Source: JAOUEA01 sp039933515
GTDB taxonomy: Bacteria > Actinomycetota > UBA4738 > HRBIN12
Direction: 5' to 3'
Assembly (NCBI GenBank): GCA_039933515.1
Contig: JBDTNY010000022.1
Location: 18,922 to 82,921, forward strand
DNA length: 64,000 nucleotides
Shown: one piece after another, positions 43,138 to 51,872 of the stretch
Position numbering within the stretch: the stretch's first letter is position 1
How the letters are laid out: every line of letters begins with the position of its first letter
Notes under the pieces: generated by a model
The model's input: only the letters and a program-made list of their open reading frames with translations
Told to the model about the DNA's origin: nothing
Database searches by the model: none
Program-made: the position numbers and the translations under genes

Positions 43138-43515
43138 CTAGGTCGATCCGCCAGTGAACCCGAGCGCGCGGCAGATCGCGTTCGACGGAGCGTTCGTTGC
43201 GCCGGGGAAGGTATGGACCACCCCCCACCGGCGCTCTCGGCGAGCCTTGTCCAAAATCGCGAGCGCCGCGTCACGGCCGAGCCCCTGTCCCTGGAACTCG
43301 GGCAGCACCATCCAGCCGATCTCGTTGATGTGCTCGCCGTCTTCGTCGTGATCCCAGATGCAGACGTGCCCGACCGGCGTGCCGTCCGCTTCGACGATGA
43401 CGATCCACGCCCGGTCGCTCTCGGCGTCGCCCACGTCGCGGGCGACCTTGCCGGGGATCCCTTGGGATGGAAGCGGCCCGCCGAGCTCGGCCATCATCGC
43501 GGGGTCGCAGCGCAT
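43138..43515 (-). CDS. GNAT-family acetyltransferase, apparently short
   Basis: A 125-aa GNAT with WIVIVEADGTPVGHVCIWDHDEDGEHINEIGWMVLPEFQGQGLGRDAAL, containing the acetyl-CoA loop, and a final VVHTFPGATNAPSNAICRALGF. The only in-frame start is ATG 43515, which leaves out the first strand and helix usual for the family (typical 160-180 aa). The product may be N-terminally reduced, or an upstream part may have been lost. Divergent from the pirin gene. Confidence 0.72.
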   Translation of the reverse strand: MRCDPAMMAELGGPLPSQGIPGKVARDVGDAESDRAWIVIVEADGTPVGHVCIWDHDEDGEHINEIGWMVLPEFQGQGLGRDAALAILDKARRERRWGVVHTFPGATNAPSNAICRALGFTGGST

Positions 43516-43594
43516 GCGTTCGTAAGGCTCGGCGAGATGGAATGCATCGCTGGCGCTCGGCGTTGAGCGGCATACCCGAGAAGGAGCGCCACCG

Positions 43595-44593
43595 ATGCCT
43601 GCTATCACCGTCGACGACGCCACCGGTCTTCCGCGCGTCCCCGGTACGGGCGTCGCGGTCCAGCGGCCGGTCCGATCCGTCACCACGGCGCCCAGCGCGC
43701 TCGAAGGGGAGGGGTTCCCCGTGCGGCGCGCGTTCGCCGGGGTCGATCTGGCGGACCTCGATCCGTTCATCCACATGGACCAGATGGGCGAGGTGGAGTA
43801 CGCGCCGGGCGAGCCCAAGGGCACGCCCTGGCACCCTCATCGCGGGTTCGAGACCGTCACGTACATCATCGACGGCACGTTCGAGCATCAGGATTCGAAC
43901 GGCGGCGGCGGCCTGATCACGAACGGCGACACGCAGTGGATGACGGCCGGTGCCGGCATCCTCCACATCGAGAAGCCGCCGGAGCAGCTCGTGATGAGCG
44001 GTGGGCTGTTCCACGGGTCACAGCTCTGGGTGAACCTGCCCAAGGCGCAGAAGTGGGCGCCGCCGCGCTACCAGGACCTGCGCGCGAGCGAGGTCGGCTT
44101 GCTCGCGTCGGCCGACGCCGGCGCGCTCGTGCGGGTGATCGCCGGCGACCTCGCCGGGTACCGGGGCCCCGGCGACACCTACACGCCGATCACCTACGCG
44201 CACGCGACGCTCGCGCCCGGCGCGCGCCTCGATCTCCCCTGGAACCCATCGTTCAACGCCCTCGCGTACGTCCTTGCCGGGCGGGGCACCGTCGGCGCCG
44301 AGCGTCGACCCGTGGAGATGGGCCAGCTTGCCCTGTTCGGCGCCGGGGAGGCGTTGCGGCTGGAGGCCTCAACGGCGCAAGAGAGCCGTTCGCCGTCGCT
44401 CGACGTGCTGCTGCTCGGCGGCCGGCCGATCGGTGAGCCGGTGGCGTGGTACGGACCGTTCGTGATGAACACCCGGGCCGAGCTGATCGAGGCGTTCGAG
44501 GACTACCAGGCGGGCAAGCTCGGCTCGATCCCCGCCGCCCACCACACGCCCGACGAGATCGTCGAGACCGGCGGTTCGCCGAGCCGCGACTGA
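43595..44593 (+). CDS. Pirin-family bicupin protein
   Basis: A 332-aa pirin-like bicupin. N-terminal cupin carries GTPWHPHRGFETVTYIIDGTFEHQDSNGG with the two His ligands, and later GAGILHIEKPPEQ with further metal-binding His and Glu. The C-terminal region has the pirin_C pattern (GRGTVGAERRPVEMGQLALFG). Pirins are iron proteins; some degrade quercetin. AGAAGGAG precedes the ATG. Confidence 0.9.
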   Translation: MPAITVDDATGLPRVPGTGVAVQRPVRSVTTAPSALEGEGFPVRRAFAGVDLADLDPFIHMDQMGEVEYAPGEPKGTPWHPHRGFETVTYIIDGTFEHQDSNGGGGLITNGDTQWMTAGAGILHIEKPPEQLVMSGGLFHGSQLWVNLPKAQKWAPPRYQDLRASEVGLLASADAGALVRVIAGDLAGYRGPGDTYTPITYAHATLAPGARLDLPWNPSFNALAYVLAGRGTVGAERRPVEMGQLALFGAGEALRLEASTAQESRSPSLDVLLLGGRPIGEPVAWYGPFVMNTRAELIEAFEDYQAGKLGSIPAAHHTPDEIVETGGSPSRD

Positions 44594-44597
44594 GGCA

Positions 44598-47500
44598 TTA
44601 GGCGCGGTCGCGCCACGCCTGCATCCGCCGAGCGGACGCGACGTTCCCCTTGCGCTCGTACATCGCGAGCGCGTCCGAGAACGCGGCCTGGGCGTCCTCC
44701 CGACGTCCCGCGACCCACAGGATCTGGCCGCGGTACCTGACGGTGTCGGCGTGGAACGTCAGGTAGTCGGTCTCCCGCACTAACGCGAGCGCCGCGTCGA
44801 TGGCACGGAGCGCCTCGTCGTGCTGGCCGCGCGCCGATGCCACGAGGCCGCTCGCCCAGCCGATCGGAACGATCGCCCCGAAGTCGTCCGCAGAGGCCAT
44901 CGCGCACGCCTCCGCGATCAGCGGTTCCGACTCCTCGATCCGCCCGACCTCGGCCAGGAAGGTCGCGAGCAGCGACGTCATCGTCGAGTTGAAGCCCGTT
45001 TCGCCCTGGCGGTCGAAGAACGCCTTGGCATCACGCATCTGCGCCTCCGCCTCGGCCTCACGGCCGAGCCTCCAAAGGCTCTCCGCCCGGCTCTGGTTCT
45101 GGATGAAACTTTCCTGCGGGTTCCCGAGTTCGGCCCAACCACGATCGACGCGCTCGTACGCCAGGTCGTACCCATCAGCGTCGCCGGCCATCGCGAGGAG
45201 GCTGCCCGTGAGGGCGTCACAGCGGATGCGGCCTTGGACCCTGTCCCCCGTGACCTCCTTCATGCGTTCCACCAGGTCGAAGGCCTCGTTGACGGGCGTC
45301 GATCCGAAGTAGGCCTCCGTCAAGAACCCGGACGAGACCAGACCGAGGTAGAGGACCTTGAGCTGGCCGACCCGCGGCAGCAGGCGTTCAGAGATCGCGA
45401 GCGCCTCCGCGCATCGACCGCGCCAGAACGCGAAGGTCGACACGCCGAGCAGCGCCGTGGTGAGCGCGTCCTGGTCGCCGAGCGCCTCGGCGTCGGCGAG
45501 GAGCGCGATGCACCGTTCATGACCGGCGACGATCCCGTGCTCGGGCTCCATCTGCGAGACGGAGACGAGAGCGAACACCTCCGCGCGGATCCTCAGAGCG
45601 GGCGCCTCGAGCGCTTCGGGCGATCCCAGAAACCCGTCCAGCACCTCTGTAGCTCGGGCGTAGTCACCGCGCGACTCGAAGATCTCGCCCAGGTCGACGA
45701 CCGCGCCAGCTCGGTCGATGCCCTTCGCCAGATCGATCGCGCGCTCGAGCAGGTGAGCGGCACCCGGCAGATCGCCTCGCTCCGTCGCACGCTCCGCGGA
45801 CGCATGCAGCGCCCGCGCCGCGTCTCGCGCGAGCGCCCGGGTCCGGTCGTCCGCGGGACCGAGCTCGCTTCGATAGCGGAAGGCCTGTTCGAGGTGATGA
45901 CCGAGGATCTCCTGGTACTCGCCGATCTGGTCCCCGGCGACCTCGGTGAGCCAGCGTGCGAAGCCCTCGTGGAGATGAGCGCGCTGTTCCTTCGGCATGG
46001 CTTGGTAGGCCGCGTCGCGGATCAGCAGGTGACGGAACCGGAAGGCGTCCTCGCCGGCGAACTCGGCCCGGTCGGGACGGATCAGTTCCTTGCGCGCGAG
46101 GGCGAGCAGGCGAGGCCGAACCTGCCCGCGGAGACCCTCGGCCACCAGCGAGGTCACGGCTCCGGTATGGAAGACCTTGCCCTCGACGGCGCCTCGCTCG
46201 ATCACCGCTCGTTCCTCGGAGTCGAGCCGGTCGAGCCGCGCGGCGAGCAGCAGCTGGATCGTCGGCGGCACCGTGAGGTCGGCGAGGTCGTCCACCGCCC
46301 GCCAGGCTCCGCCGTCGAACCGGAGCAGCCCGTCGTCGATCAGCATGCTCACCATCTCCTCGACGAACAAGGGGTTGCCTTCGGCGGCCGCGAGGATCCG
46401 CTCCCGGGCGGTGCCGGGGAGGTCGGCGTCCCCGATGAGGTTGTCGAGCAGGGCCCCCGCCTCGTCGCCGCCGAGCGGCTCCAGGAGGATCGAGGTCGCG
46501 TTCATCTTGCCGCCGCCCCACTCATGGCGGAGCTCGAGCAGCTCGGGCCGCGCGACGCAGACGAGCAGCAGTTCGGCGTCGCGCGTCCAGTCGGCGAGGT
46601 GGTCGATCAGGTCGAGCAGGAGCGGCTCCGCCCAGTGGATGTCGTCGAACAGGACGACGAGCGGCCGCTCCTTCGCCAGGTGCTCGAAGAGCTTGCGGAC
46701 CCCCCACTGCGCGTCGTCGGCGGCGGTCGGGTCCGCCCAGCCGAACAGCCCCCCGACCAGCCGGGCCACCCGGTCGCCTTCCTCCGCGTCGGCGAGCAGG
46801 GTGGCGATCTTCGATTTCGCGACGTCGGCGTCATCCGTCTCCGCGATTCCCGCGGCCTGGCGCACGATCTCGCCGAGCGGGTAGTAGGTGATGCCCTCGC
46901 CGTACGAGAGGCACCGACCCCGCAGGACCGTGGCGTCGGCGTCGGCCAGGAACTCGCGCACGAGCCGCGACTTGCCGACCCCCGCGGGGCCCAGCAGCGT
47001 GAACAGATGCGAGGTGCGCTCGTCCCTGGCGCGCTCCAGTCCGCGTTGGAACAGCTCCAGCTCCTTGGAGCGCCCGACCATCGGCGAGTCCAGGTTCCGC
47101 ACGTGTCCGGCGGTGTCGGTCAGGACCGCGAGCAGGCGGAGGGCCGGGACGCGCTCGGACTTGCCCTTCAGCGCGAGCGGCTCGACGGGCTCGACCTCTA
47201 CCGCGTCCTTCACCAGGTGGTAGGTACCCTCGCCCAGCAACACCTCGCCCGAGCCCGCCGCTTGCTCGAGCCGCGCGGCGACGTTCACCGTGTCGCCCGT
47301 AACGAGCCGCTGGCCGGAGGTGGGGTCGCCCGCGACGACCTCGCCCGTGTTCACCCCGATCCGGATCGCGATCCGCACGTCGTGGTCGCGCTCGAGCTCG
47401 TCGTTCAGGGCCTCGAGGGCGGTCTGCATCCCGAAGGCGGCCCGTACGGCGCGAAGCGGGTCGTCCTCGTGCAGCCGCGGGATCCCGAAGACCGCCATCA

Positions 47501-47768
47501 CCGCGTCGCCGATGTATTTCTCGACCGTGCCACCGTGCCGCTCGATCACCGCGGCCATTGCGTCGAAGTAGCGCGCCTGCACCCGGCGGAGCGCCTCCGG
47601 ATCGAGCCGCTCGCCGATCGCTGTGGAGCCCGCCATGTCGGCGAAGACGATCGTCACGACCTTGCGGACCTCGGTGATGGGCTCGGCAGGCGCGATCAGC
47701 GATGTCGCGCAGTTCAGACAGAACTTGGCACGCTCAGGGTTCTCTTCGTTGCAGTTCGGGCAGATCAC
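44598..47768 (-). CDS. Adenylate cyclase/AAA-ATPase/TPR signalling protein with zinc ribbon
   Basis: A 1056-aa multidomain regulator. Order: zinc ribbon CPNCNEENPERAKFCLNC at residues 3-20; class III nucleotide cyclase (metal Asp in FADMAGST and GDAVMAVFG, substrate Lys in EKYIGD and Asp in GDTVNVAARLE); an ATPase domain with Walker A LLGPAGVGKSRLV and Walker B PLVVLFDDIHW; helical-repeat/TPR region to the C-terminus. The cyclase residues suggest cAMP. The GTG start at 47768 places the zinc ribbon first. The ligand or partner sensed is unknown. It ends close to the convergent pirin gene. Confidence 0.9.
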   Translation of the reverse strand: MICPNCNEENPERAKFCLNCATSLIAPAEPITEVRKVVTIVFADMAGSTAIGERLDPEALRRVQARYFDAMAAVIERHGGTVEKYIGDAVMAVFGIPRLHEDDPLRAVRAAFGMQTALEALNDELERDHDVRIAIRIGVNTGEVVAGDPTSGQRLVTGDTVNVAARLEQAAGSGEVLLGEGTYHLVKDAVEVEPVEPLALKGKSERVPALRLLAVLTDTAGHVRNLDSPMVGRSKELELFQRGLERARDERTSHLFTLLGPAGVGKSRLVREFLADADATVLRGRCLSYGEGITYYPLGEIVRQAAGIAETDDADVAKSKIATLLADAEEGDRVARLVGGLFGWADPTAADDAQWGVRKLFEHLAKERPLVVLFDDIHWAEPLLLDLIDHLADWTRDAELLLVCVARPELLELRHEWGGGKMNATSILLEPLGGDEAGALLDNLIGDADLPGTARERILAAAEGNPLFVEEMVSMLIDDGLLRFDGGAWRAVDDLADLTVPPTIQLLLAARLDRLDSEERAVIERGAVEGKVFHTGAVTSLVAEGLRGQVRPRLLALARKELIRPDRAEFAGEDAFRFRHLLIRDAAYQAMPKEQRAHLHEGFARWLTEVAGDQIGEYQEILGHHLEQAFRYRSELGPADDRTRALARDAARALHASAERATERGDLPGAAHLLERAIDLAKGIDRAGAVVDLGEIFESRGDYARATEVLDGFLGSPEALEAPALRIRAEVFALVSVSQMEPEHGIVAGHERCIALLADAEALGDQDALTTALLGVSTFAFWRGRCAEALAISERLLPRVGQLKVLYLGLVSSGFLTEAYFGSTPVNEAFDLVERMKEVTGDRVQGRIRCDALTGSLLAMAGDADGYDLAYERVDRGWAELGNPQESFIQNQSRAESLWRLGREAEAEAQMRDAKAFFDRQGETGFNSTMTSLLATFLAEVGRIEESEPLIAEACAMASADDFGAIVPIGWASGLVASARGQHDEALRAIDAALALVRETDYLTFHADTVRYRGQILWVAGRREDAQAAFSDALAMYERKGNVASARRMQAWRDRA

Positions 47769-48115
47769 AAAGGCACTATGACGGGTCGGCTGGCCGACGT
47801 GGCTGGAATCGGGCCACGAGTTCGTCACGCGCCCGAAACGCAGGAGGCGCAAGGCTCATTCTTCACGCTCGAGTGGATCCGCGATCGGGTCGCGCACGCG
47901 CTCGATGCGGTCTCGCTGATCCGGCTCGACTCACTGGTCGGAGACATCGGCCGGGATCTCCATCCGCCCTTTTTCGGCGTGTCGGGTGATCTAGCGAGCG
48001 GGGTGCCGCGAAGTACACGCGAACGACCCCGCACCGTAGAAGGCGAACGGCGTATCGCGCCACCGACCTCTACGGCCGGGCATCCAGCCACCCGCACCCC
48101 TGAGGAGCCTCTCCC
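47769..48115. other. 347-base gap between divergent cyclase and cupredoxin genes
   Basis: Apart from the GAGGAG ribosome-binding site at about 48101-48107 I see nothing distinctive: no long inverted repeat, terminator or RNA motif. It must contain both divergent promoters. Confidence 0.4.
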
Positions 48116-48535
48116 TTGCATGCCCGCAAAACGACCCTTATCTCGCTCGCGCTCGCCGCGACGATCGCCATCGCCGCCTGTTCGTCCGATCGGGCAGACG
48201 CCCCCTCCGGGGCCGCGTCTACGAGTTCGTCGTCGGCGAACGCCGTCTCGATCGTTTCGTTCGCGTTCACGCCACATGAGCTCGAGATCCCCGTAGGGAG
48301 CGAGCTGGTCTGGTCGAACGAGGACGCGATCACCCACACCGTCACGTCTGGGGTTCCCAGCGACCTAGGTGTGCCGGGGGTATCCGATCCGCAGGCCGCA
48401 CAGCCCGACGGCCTGTTCGACGAAGAGCTCGATGGTGCCGGAACCACGGCCTCGGTCACGTTCGATGAGGCCGGCACCTTCACCTACTACTGCGACATCC
48501 ATCCAGGGATGAACGGAGTGATCCATGTCACCTAA
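48116..48535 (+). CDS. Cupredoxin lipoprotein
   Basis: A 139-aa lipoprotein with the lipobox AIAAC, Cys at residue 22. The exported domain is a small blue-copper protein: FTPHELEIPVGSELVWSN, ITHTVTSG and YYCDIHPGMNG give His, Cys, His and Met for a type 1 site. It probably shuttles electrons or binds copper outside the membrane. TTG start at 48116 behind GAGGAG. The next gene, another lipoprotein, starts 34 bases after the stop; the two are likely one operon. Confidence 0.88.
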   Translation: MHARKTTLISLALAATIAIAACSSDRADAPSGAASTSSSSANAVSIVSFAFTPHELEIPVGSELVWSNEDAITHTVTSGVPSDLGVPGVSDPQAAQPDGLFDEELDGAGTTASVTFDEAGTFTYYCDIHPGMNGVIHVT

Positions 48536-48569
48536 CCGCTCGCACGACCACGACAAGGAGGACCACCGC

Positions 48570-49832
48570 ATGCGCACACGACGTATCGGCAAGATCGTCG
48601 CCGGCGTGCTCGCAGTCGGGCTCTTCGCCGCTGCCTGCTCATCGAGCACGGACAGCAGCACGAGCACCGGCGCAAGCACCCAGCCCAGCTCGACCGCACC
48701 CCAGGCCGTCGGTCTGAACGAAGGCGCCCCGGCGCTCGTGCAGACCCTGACCGACCAGCTCGACAGCCACGTGTACCTCGCGGCGATCGCCATCTCGACC
48801 GGTCTGTCGGCCGGGCTGGACTCGCCCGAGTTCACGGCGGCCGCCACCACGCTCGACACCAACTCCCAGGACCTGGCAGCCTCGATCGCCTCGGTCTACG
48901 GAGCCGACGCGGGTGACCAGTTCCTCGCGCTGTGGCGCAAGCACATCGGCTTCTTCGTCGACTACACCGCCGCCAAGGCGGGTGGCGACACGAAGGCCGC
49001 CGACAAGGCCCTGAGCGCCCTGGACAACTACCGCCAGGACTTCGGTGCCTTCATCGACTCGGCGACCGGCGGCAAGCTTCCCGCCGACGCGGTGGCCGAG
49101 TCCCTGCAGATGCACGTCAACAGCCTCGTGTCCGCGATCGACGCGGCCGTGGCCGGAGACCCCGCGGTCTTCGACCTGATCTACGAGGCTGCCACGATGC
49201 ACATGCCGGGGACGGCTTCCGCCCTGGCCGGCGGGATCTCGGCGCAGATGCCGGACGAGTTCCCCGGTTCCGTCGAGTCGCCCGGCTCGGTGTTGCAGCA
49301 GACCCTGACCAACCAGCTCGACAGCCACGTGTACCTCGCGGCGATCGCCATCTCGACCGGTCTGTCGGCCGGGCTGGACTCGCCCGAGTTCACGGCGGCC
49401 GCCACCACGCTCGACACCAACTCCCAGGACCTGGCAGCCTCGATCGCCTCGGTCTACGGAGCCGACGCGGGTGACCAGTTCCTCGCGCTGTGGCGCAAGC
49501 ACATCGGCTTCTTCGTCGACTACACCGCCGCCAAGGCGGGTGGCGACACGAAGGCCGCCGACAAGGCCCTGAGCGCCCTGGACAACTACCGCCAGGACTT
49601 CGGTGCCTTCATCGACTCGGCGACCGGCGGCAAGCTTCCCGCCGACGCGGTGGCCGAGTCCCTGCAGATGCACGTCAACAGCCTCGTGTCCGCGATCGAC
49701 GCGGCCGTGGCCGGAGACCCCGCGGTCTTCGACCTGATCTACGAGGCTGCCACGATGCACATGCCGGGGACGGCTTCCGCCCTGGCCGGCGGGATCTCGG
49801 CGCAGATGCCGGACGAGTTCCCGACCACCTAG
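48570..49832 (+). CDS. Lipoprotein with two near-identical helical domains
   Basis: A 420-aa lipoprotein: lipobox FAAAC with Cys at residue 23, then a Ser/Thr linker, then two copies of a 186-residue domain. Each copy is all-helical, with conserved His in SHVYLAAIA, WRKHIGFF, QMHVNSLV and MHMPGTASA, suggesting a four-helix bundle able to bind metal. The second copy differs by one residue at the start (LTDQ to LTNQ). The GAAGGAGG-like AAGGAGG site precedes ATG 48570. With the cupredoxin upstream it may form a metal-handling pair; this is inference. Domain family not recognised by name. Confidence 0.8.
   Translation: MRTRRIGKIVAGVLAVGLFAAACSSSTDSSTSTGASTQPSSTAPQAVGLNEGAPALVQTLTDQLDSHVYLAAIAISTGLSAGLDSPEFTAAATTLDTNSQDLAASIASVYGADAGDQFLALWRKHIGFFVDYTAAKAGGDTKAADKALSALDNYRQDFGAFIDSATGGKLPADAVAESLQMHVNSLVSAIDAAVAGDPAVFDLIYEAATMHMPGTASALAGGISAQMPDEFPGSVESPGSVLQQTLTNQLDSHVYLAAIAISTGLSAGLDSPEFTAAATTLDTNSQDLAASIASVYGADAGDQFLALWRKHIGFFVDYTAAKAGGDTKAADKALSALDNYRQDFGAFIDSATGGKLPADAVAESLQMHVNSLVSAIDAAVAGDPAVFDLIYEAATMHMPGTASALAGGISAQMPDEFPTT
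48747..49822 (+). repeat. Direct tandem duplication, 558-base period
   Basis: Copy one starts at about 48747 and copy two at about 49305; over the roughly 518 bases compared by eye the only difference found is GAC to AAC near the start. The duplication preserves reading frame. It is either very recent or maintained by gene conversion; an assembly collapse or expansion is also possible. Confidence 0.9.
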
Positions 49833-49847
49833 TCCAGCTGCACGCCA

Positions 49848-49877
49848 CGAAGGCCCGGGCATCCGCCCGGGCCTTCG
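49848..49877 (+). terminator. Terminator after the duplicated lipoprotein
   Basis: Perfect 13-base arms CGAAGGCCCGGGC and complement around ATCC, 16 bases after the stop codon. Confidence 0.8.
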
Positions 49878-49977
49878 GCGTGTCGGGAGCGATCGCCGCG
49901 GACACCAGCGGCGCGCCTCCCGCCCGCCTGGTCTAGGCTCGACGGATCCGAGCATCCGAGGTAGAGGAGCGAGTGCC

Positions 49978-50370
49978 ATGCGCAAGGTCGTGCACTTCGA
50001 GATCCCCGCGGAGGATCTGTCGCGAGCGAAGTCCTTCTACGGTGACATCTTCGGGTGGGAGCTTCACTCGATGCCGATCGGGGAGAGCGAATACACCCTC
50101 GTCACCACGACCCCGGTCGACGAGAAGACGATGTCGCCCACCGAGGCGGGGGCGATCAACGGCGGGATGATGGAGCGCTCCGCCGAGATCTCCGGACCGG
50201 TCATCACGATCGATGTCGAGTCGATCGACGACGTGCTCGGGCGGATCGCATCGTCGGGCGGCAGCACCGTGTCGCCGAGGATGCCGATCCCGGGGATGGG
50301 GGCGGTCGCCTACTTCAAGGACTCCGAGGGCAACGTGATGGGGCTCTGGGAGACCGCACCCGAGGCATGA
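49978..50370 (+). CDS. VOC-family glyoxalase-like protein
   Basis: A 130-aa single-domain VOC protein: RKVVHFEIPAEDLSRAKSFYGDIFGWE start, TMSPTEAGAINGGMM, then VAYFKDSEGNVMGLWE. Such proteins are commonly found next to DinB-like genes, as here, where the following gene overlaps by four bases. Function unproven. Confidence 0.87.
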   Translation: MRKVVHFEIPAEDLSRAKSFYGDIFGWELHSMPIGESEYTLVTTTPVDEKTMSPTEAGAINGGMMERSAEISGPVITIDVESIDDVLGRIASSGGSTVSPRMPIPGMGAVAYFKDSEGNVMGLWETAPEA

Positions 50371-50879
50371 GCGCGCCCGACCTCCAGGACGCGTTCGACC
50401 ATCACGTATGGGCGTCGCTCCGGCTGATCGACGTGTGCGCGCAGCTCAGCCCGGATCAGCTCGCGCAGACGGTCCCCGGCACGTACGGCCCGATCATCGA
50501 CACCGCGCGCCACCTGGTCGGCGCCGACGCCTGGTACCTGTTCGTGATCACCGGGGAACGTTCGGCGCGGATCGATGAGGATCGGATGGAGCTCTCGGAG
50601 CTCCGCTCGCAGATGGAGGGCCACGGCGCGCTCTGGTCCTCGGTCCTGGCCCAAGGGCGCGGCCCCGAGACCGACATCGTGGCCCACCGCCGTCAGGACG
50701 GGGCGGAGTCGCACGCACCGCTGGGCATCAGGCTCGCCCAGGCCCTGCATCACGGGACCGACCATCGCAGCCAGATCTGCACCGGCCTCACCTCGCTCGG
50801 TGTGGAGCCGCCCGATATCGACGTGTGGGCGTTCGGCGAGATCGACGGCCGAGTCGTCGACATCCCGGCCGGCGCGTAG
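50367..50879 (+). CDS. DinB-like damage-inducible family protein
   Basis: A 170-aa four-helix protein of the DinB/DUF664 superfamily with potential metal-binding His in DHHVWASLRLID, TARHLVGADAWYL and HHGTDHRSQI. Some relatives are thiol-dependent enzymes. Overlaps the VOC gene by four bases (ATGA). Confidence 0.82.
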   Translation: MSAPDLQDAFDHHVWASLRLIDVCAQLSPDQLAQTVPGTYGPIIDTARHLVGADAWYLFVITGERSARIDEDRMELSELRSQMEGHGALWSSVLAQGRGPETDIVAHRRQDGAESHAPLGIRLAQALHHGTDHRSQICTGLTSLGVEPPDIDVWAFGEIDGRVVDIPAGA

Positions 50880-50893
50880 CGAGGGTCGACGGC

Positions 50894-51364
50894 TCAGGCG
50901 CCGCTCGCGGCGTCCTCCAGCACGCTGACCTCGATCTTCTGCATCTGCAGCATCGCCTGCATCGCGCGTTGCGCGCGCTCAGGGTCGGGGTCGCTCAGCA
51001 GCTCGCCCATCCGCTGGGGGATGATCTGCCAGCTCAGGCCGAACCGGTCCTTGAGCCAACCGCACTGCCCTTCCTCGCCGCCGTCGGCCGTCAGCGCCGC
51101 CCAGAGCCGGTCGACTTCCTTCTGGTCCGTGCAGCTCACGCTGAACGAGACGGCCTCCGTGAACGGGAACTGCGGCCCTCCGTTGATCGCCATGTACTCG
51201 TAGTCCGCGAGCCGGAAGAACACGAGCGCCACGTTGTCGCCGCTCGGCGTGCCGTCGAGGCGCTGGACGTTCGTCACCTCGGCGTCTTCGAACAGCGAGA
51301 CGTAGAAGTTCGCGGCCTGCTCGGCCTGGGTGTCGAACCACAGGCACGGGGTGATCTTCTGCAT
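50894..51364 (-). CDS. PhnB-like VOC protein
   Basis: A 156-aa protein with the PhnB/3-demethylubiquinone methyltransferase-like pattern: KITPCLWFDTQAEQAANFYVSLF, DYEYMAINGGPQFPFTEAVSFSV, WLKDRFGLSWQIIPQRMGEL. Despite the old family name these are not methyltransferases. It is the last gene of the ArsR-SRPBCC operon. Confidence 0.88.
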   Translation of the reverse strand: MQKITPCLWFDTQAEQAANFYVSLFEDAEVTNVQRLDGTPSGDNVALVFFRLADYEYMAINGGPQFPFTEAVSFSVSCTDQKEVDRLWAALTADGGEEGQCGWLKDRFGLSWQIIPQRMGELLSDPDPERAQRAMQAMLQMQKIEVSVLEDAASGA

Positions 51365-51389
51365 GGTCGTGCTCCTCCGGGTCGGTCGA

Positions 51390-51872
51390 TCAGCGGTCGG
51401 CGACGAGCGTCCCGAGGAGGTCCTCGAGCCGGTCGTAGCCCTCGTTCATGCCTTCGGCCATGCCGCTCCGCACCATGCCATCGCGGGCCTCGACCGACTG
51501 GAACACCGAGTTGGTGCGCACGGTGGTAGTTCCGTCGTGCTCCTCGAGCGTGAGGGTGTCCATCGACACGTGACCGGGCGCCCCCTCGAATTCGAACGTC
51601 TGGACCCAGCCCTCGGGGGCGGGCTCGCCGTGGAAGACGCCGCGGAAGCCGAAGGCGTTACCGGCATCGTCGGCGTGCACGTAGCGGTAGGAACCCCCGG
51701 CGCGTACCTCGTAGCGGTCGATCGTCATCGTGTACGTGCGCGGTCCGAGCCACCGGACCAGGAGCTCGGGCTCGGTGAAGGCGCGGAAGACGAGGTCGCG
51801 CGGCGCGTCGAACGTCCGGGCGGTGAGCACCTGGGGCAACCCCGGCTCTGCGGTGATCTGCATCTCGGTCAT
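51390..51872 (-). CDS. SRPBCC (AHSA1-like) protein
   Basis: A 160-aa START-like ligand-binding protein: RTFDAPRDLVFRAFTEPELLVRWLGPRTYTM is the signature of the AHSA1/Aha1 C-terminal-like group, and DGMVRSGMAEGMNEGYDRLEDLL closes the domain. ATG at 51872 overlaps the ArsR stop by four bases. Such pairs (ArsR with SRPBCC and VOC) are common in actinobacteria and probably handle a small hydrophobic ligand. Confidence 0.9.
   Translation of the reverse strand: MTEMQITAEPGLPQVLTARTFDAPRDLVFRAFTEPELLVRWLGPRTYTMTIDRYEVRAGGSYRYVHADDAGNAFGFRGVFHGEPAPEGWVQTFEFEGAPGHVSMDTLTLEEHDGTTTVRTNSVFQSVEARDGMVRSGMAEGMNEGYDRLEDLLGTLVADR

Noticed and set aside
44820..48296. Very long open frame (about 1158 codons) on the plus strand opposite the cyclase/AAA gene
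   Set aside because: It is antisense to a well-supported gene, is low-complexity (Arg, Gly, Ala, Asp rich) and matches no family; long antisense frames are expected from GC-rich third codon positions.
48747..49822. Tandem duplication as a possible mobile element
   Set aside because: No inverted ends, no transposase, and exact codon-phase repeat of a protein domain.
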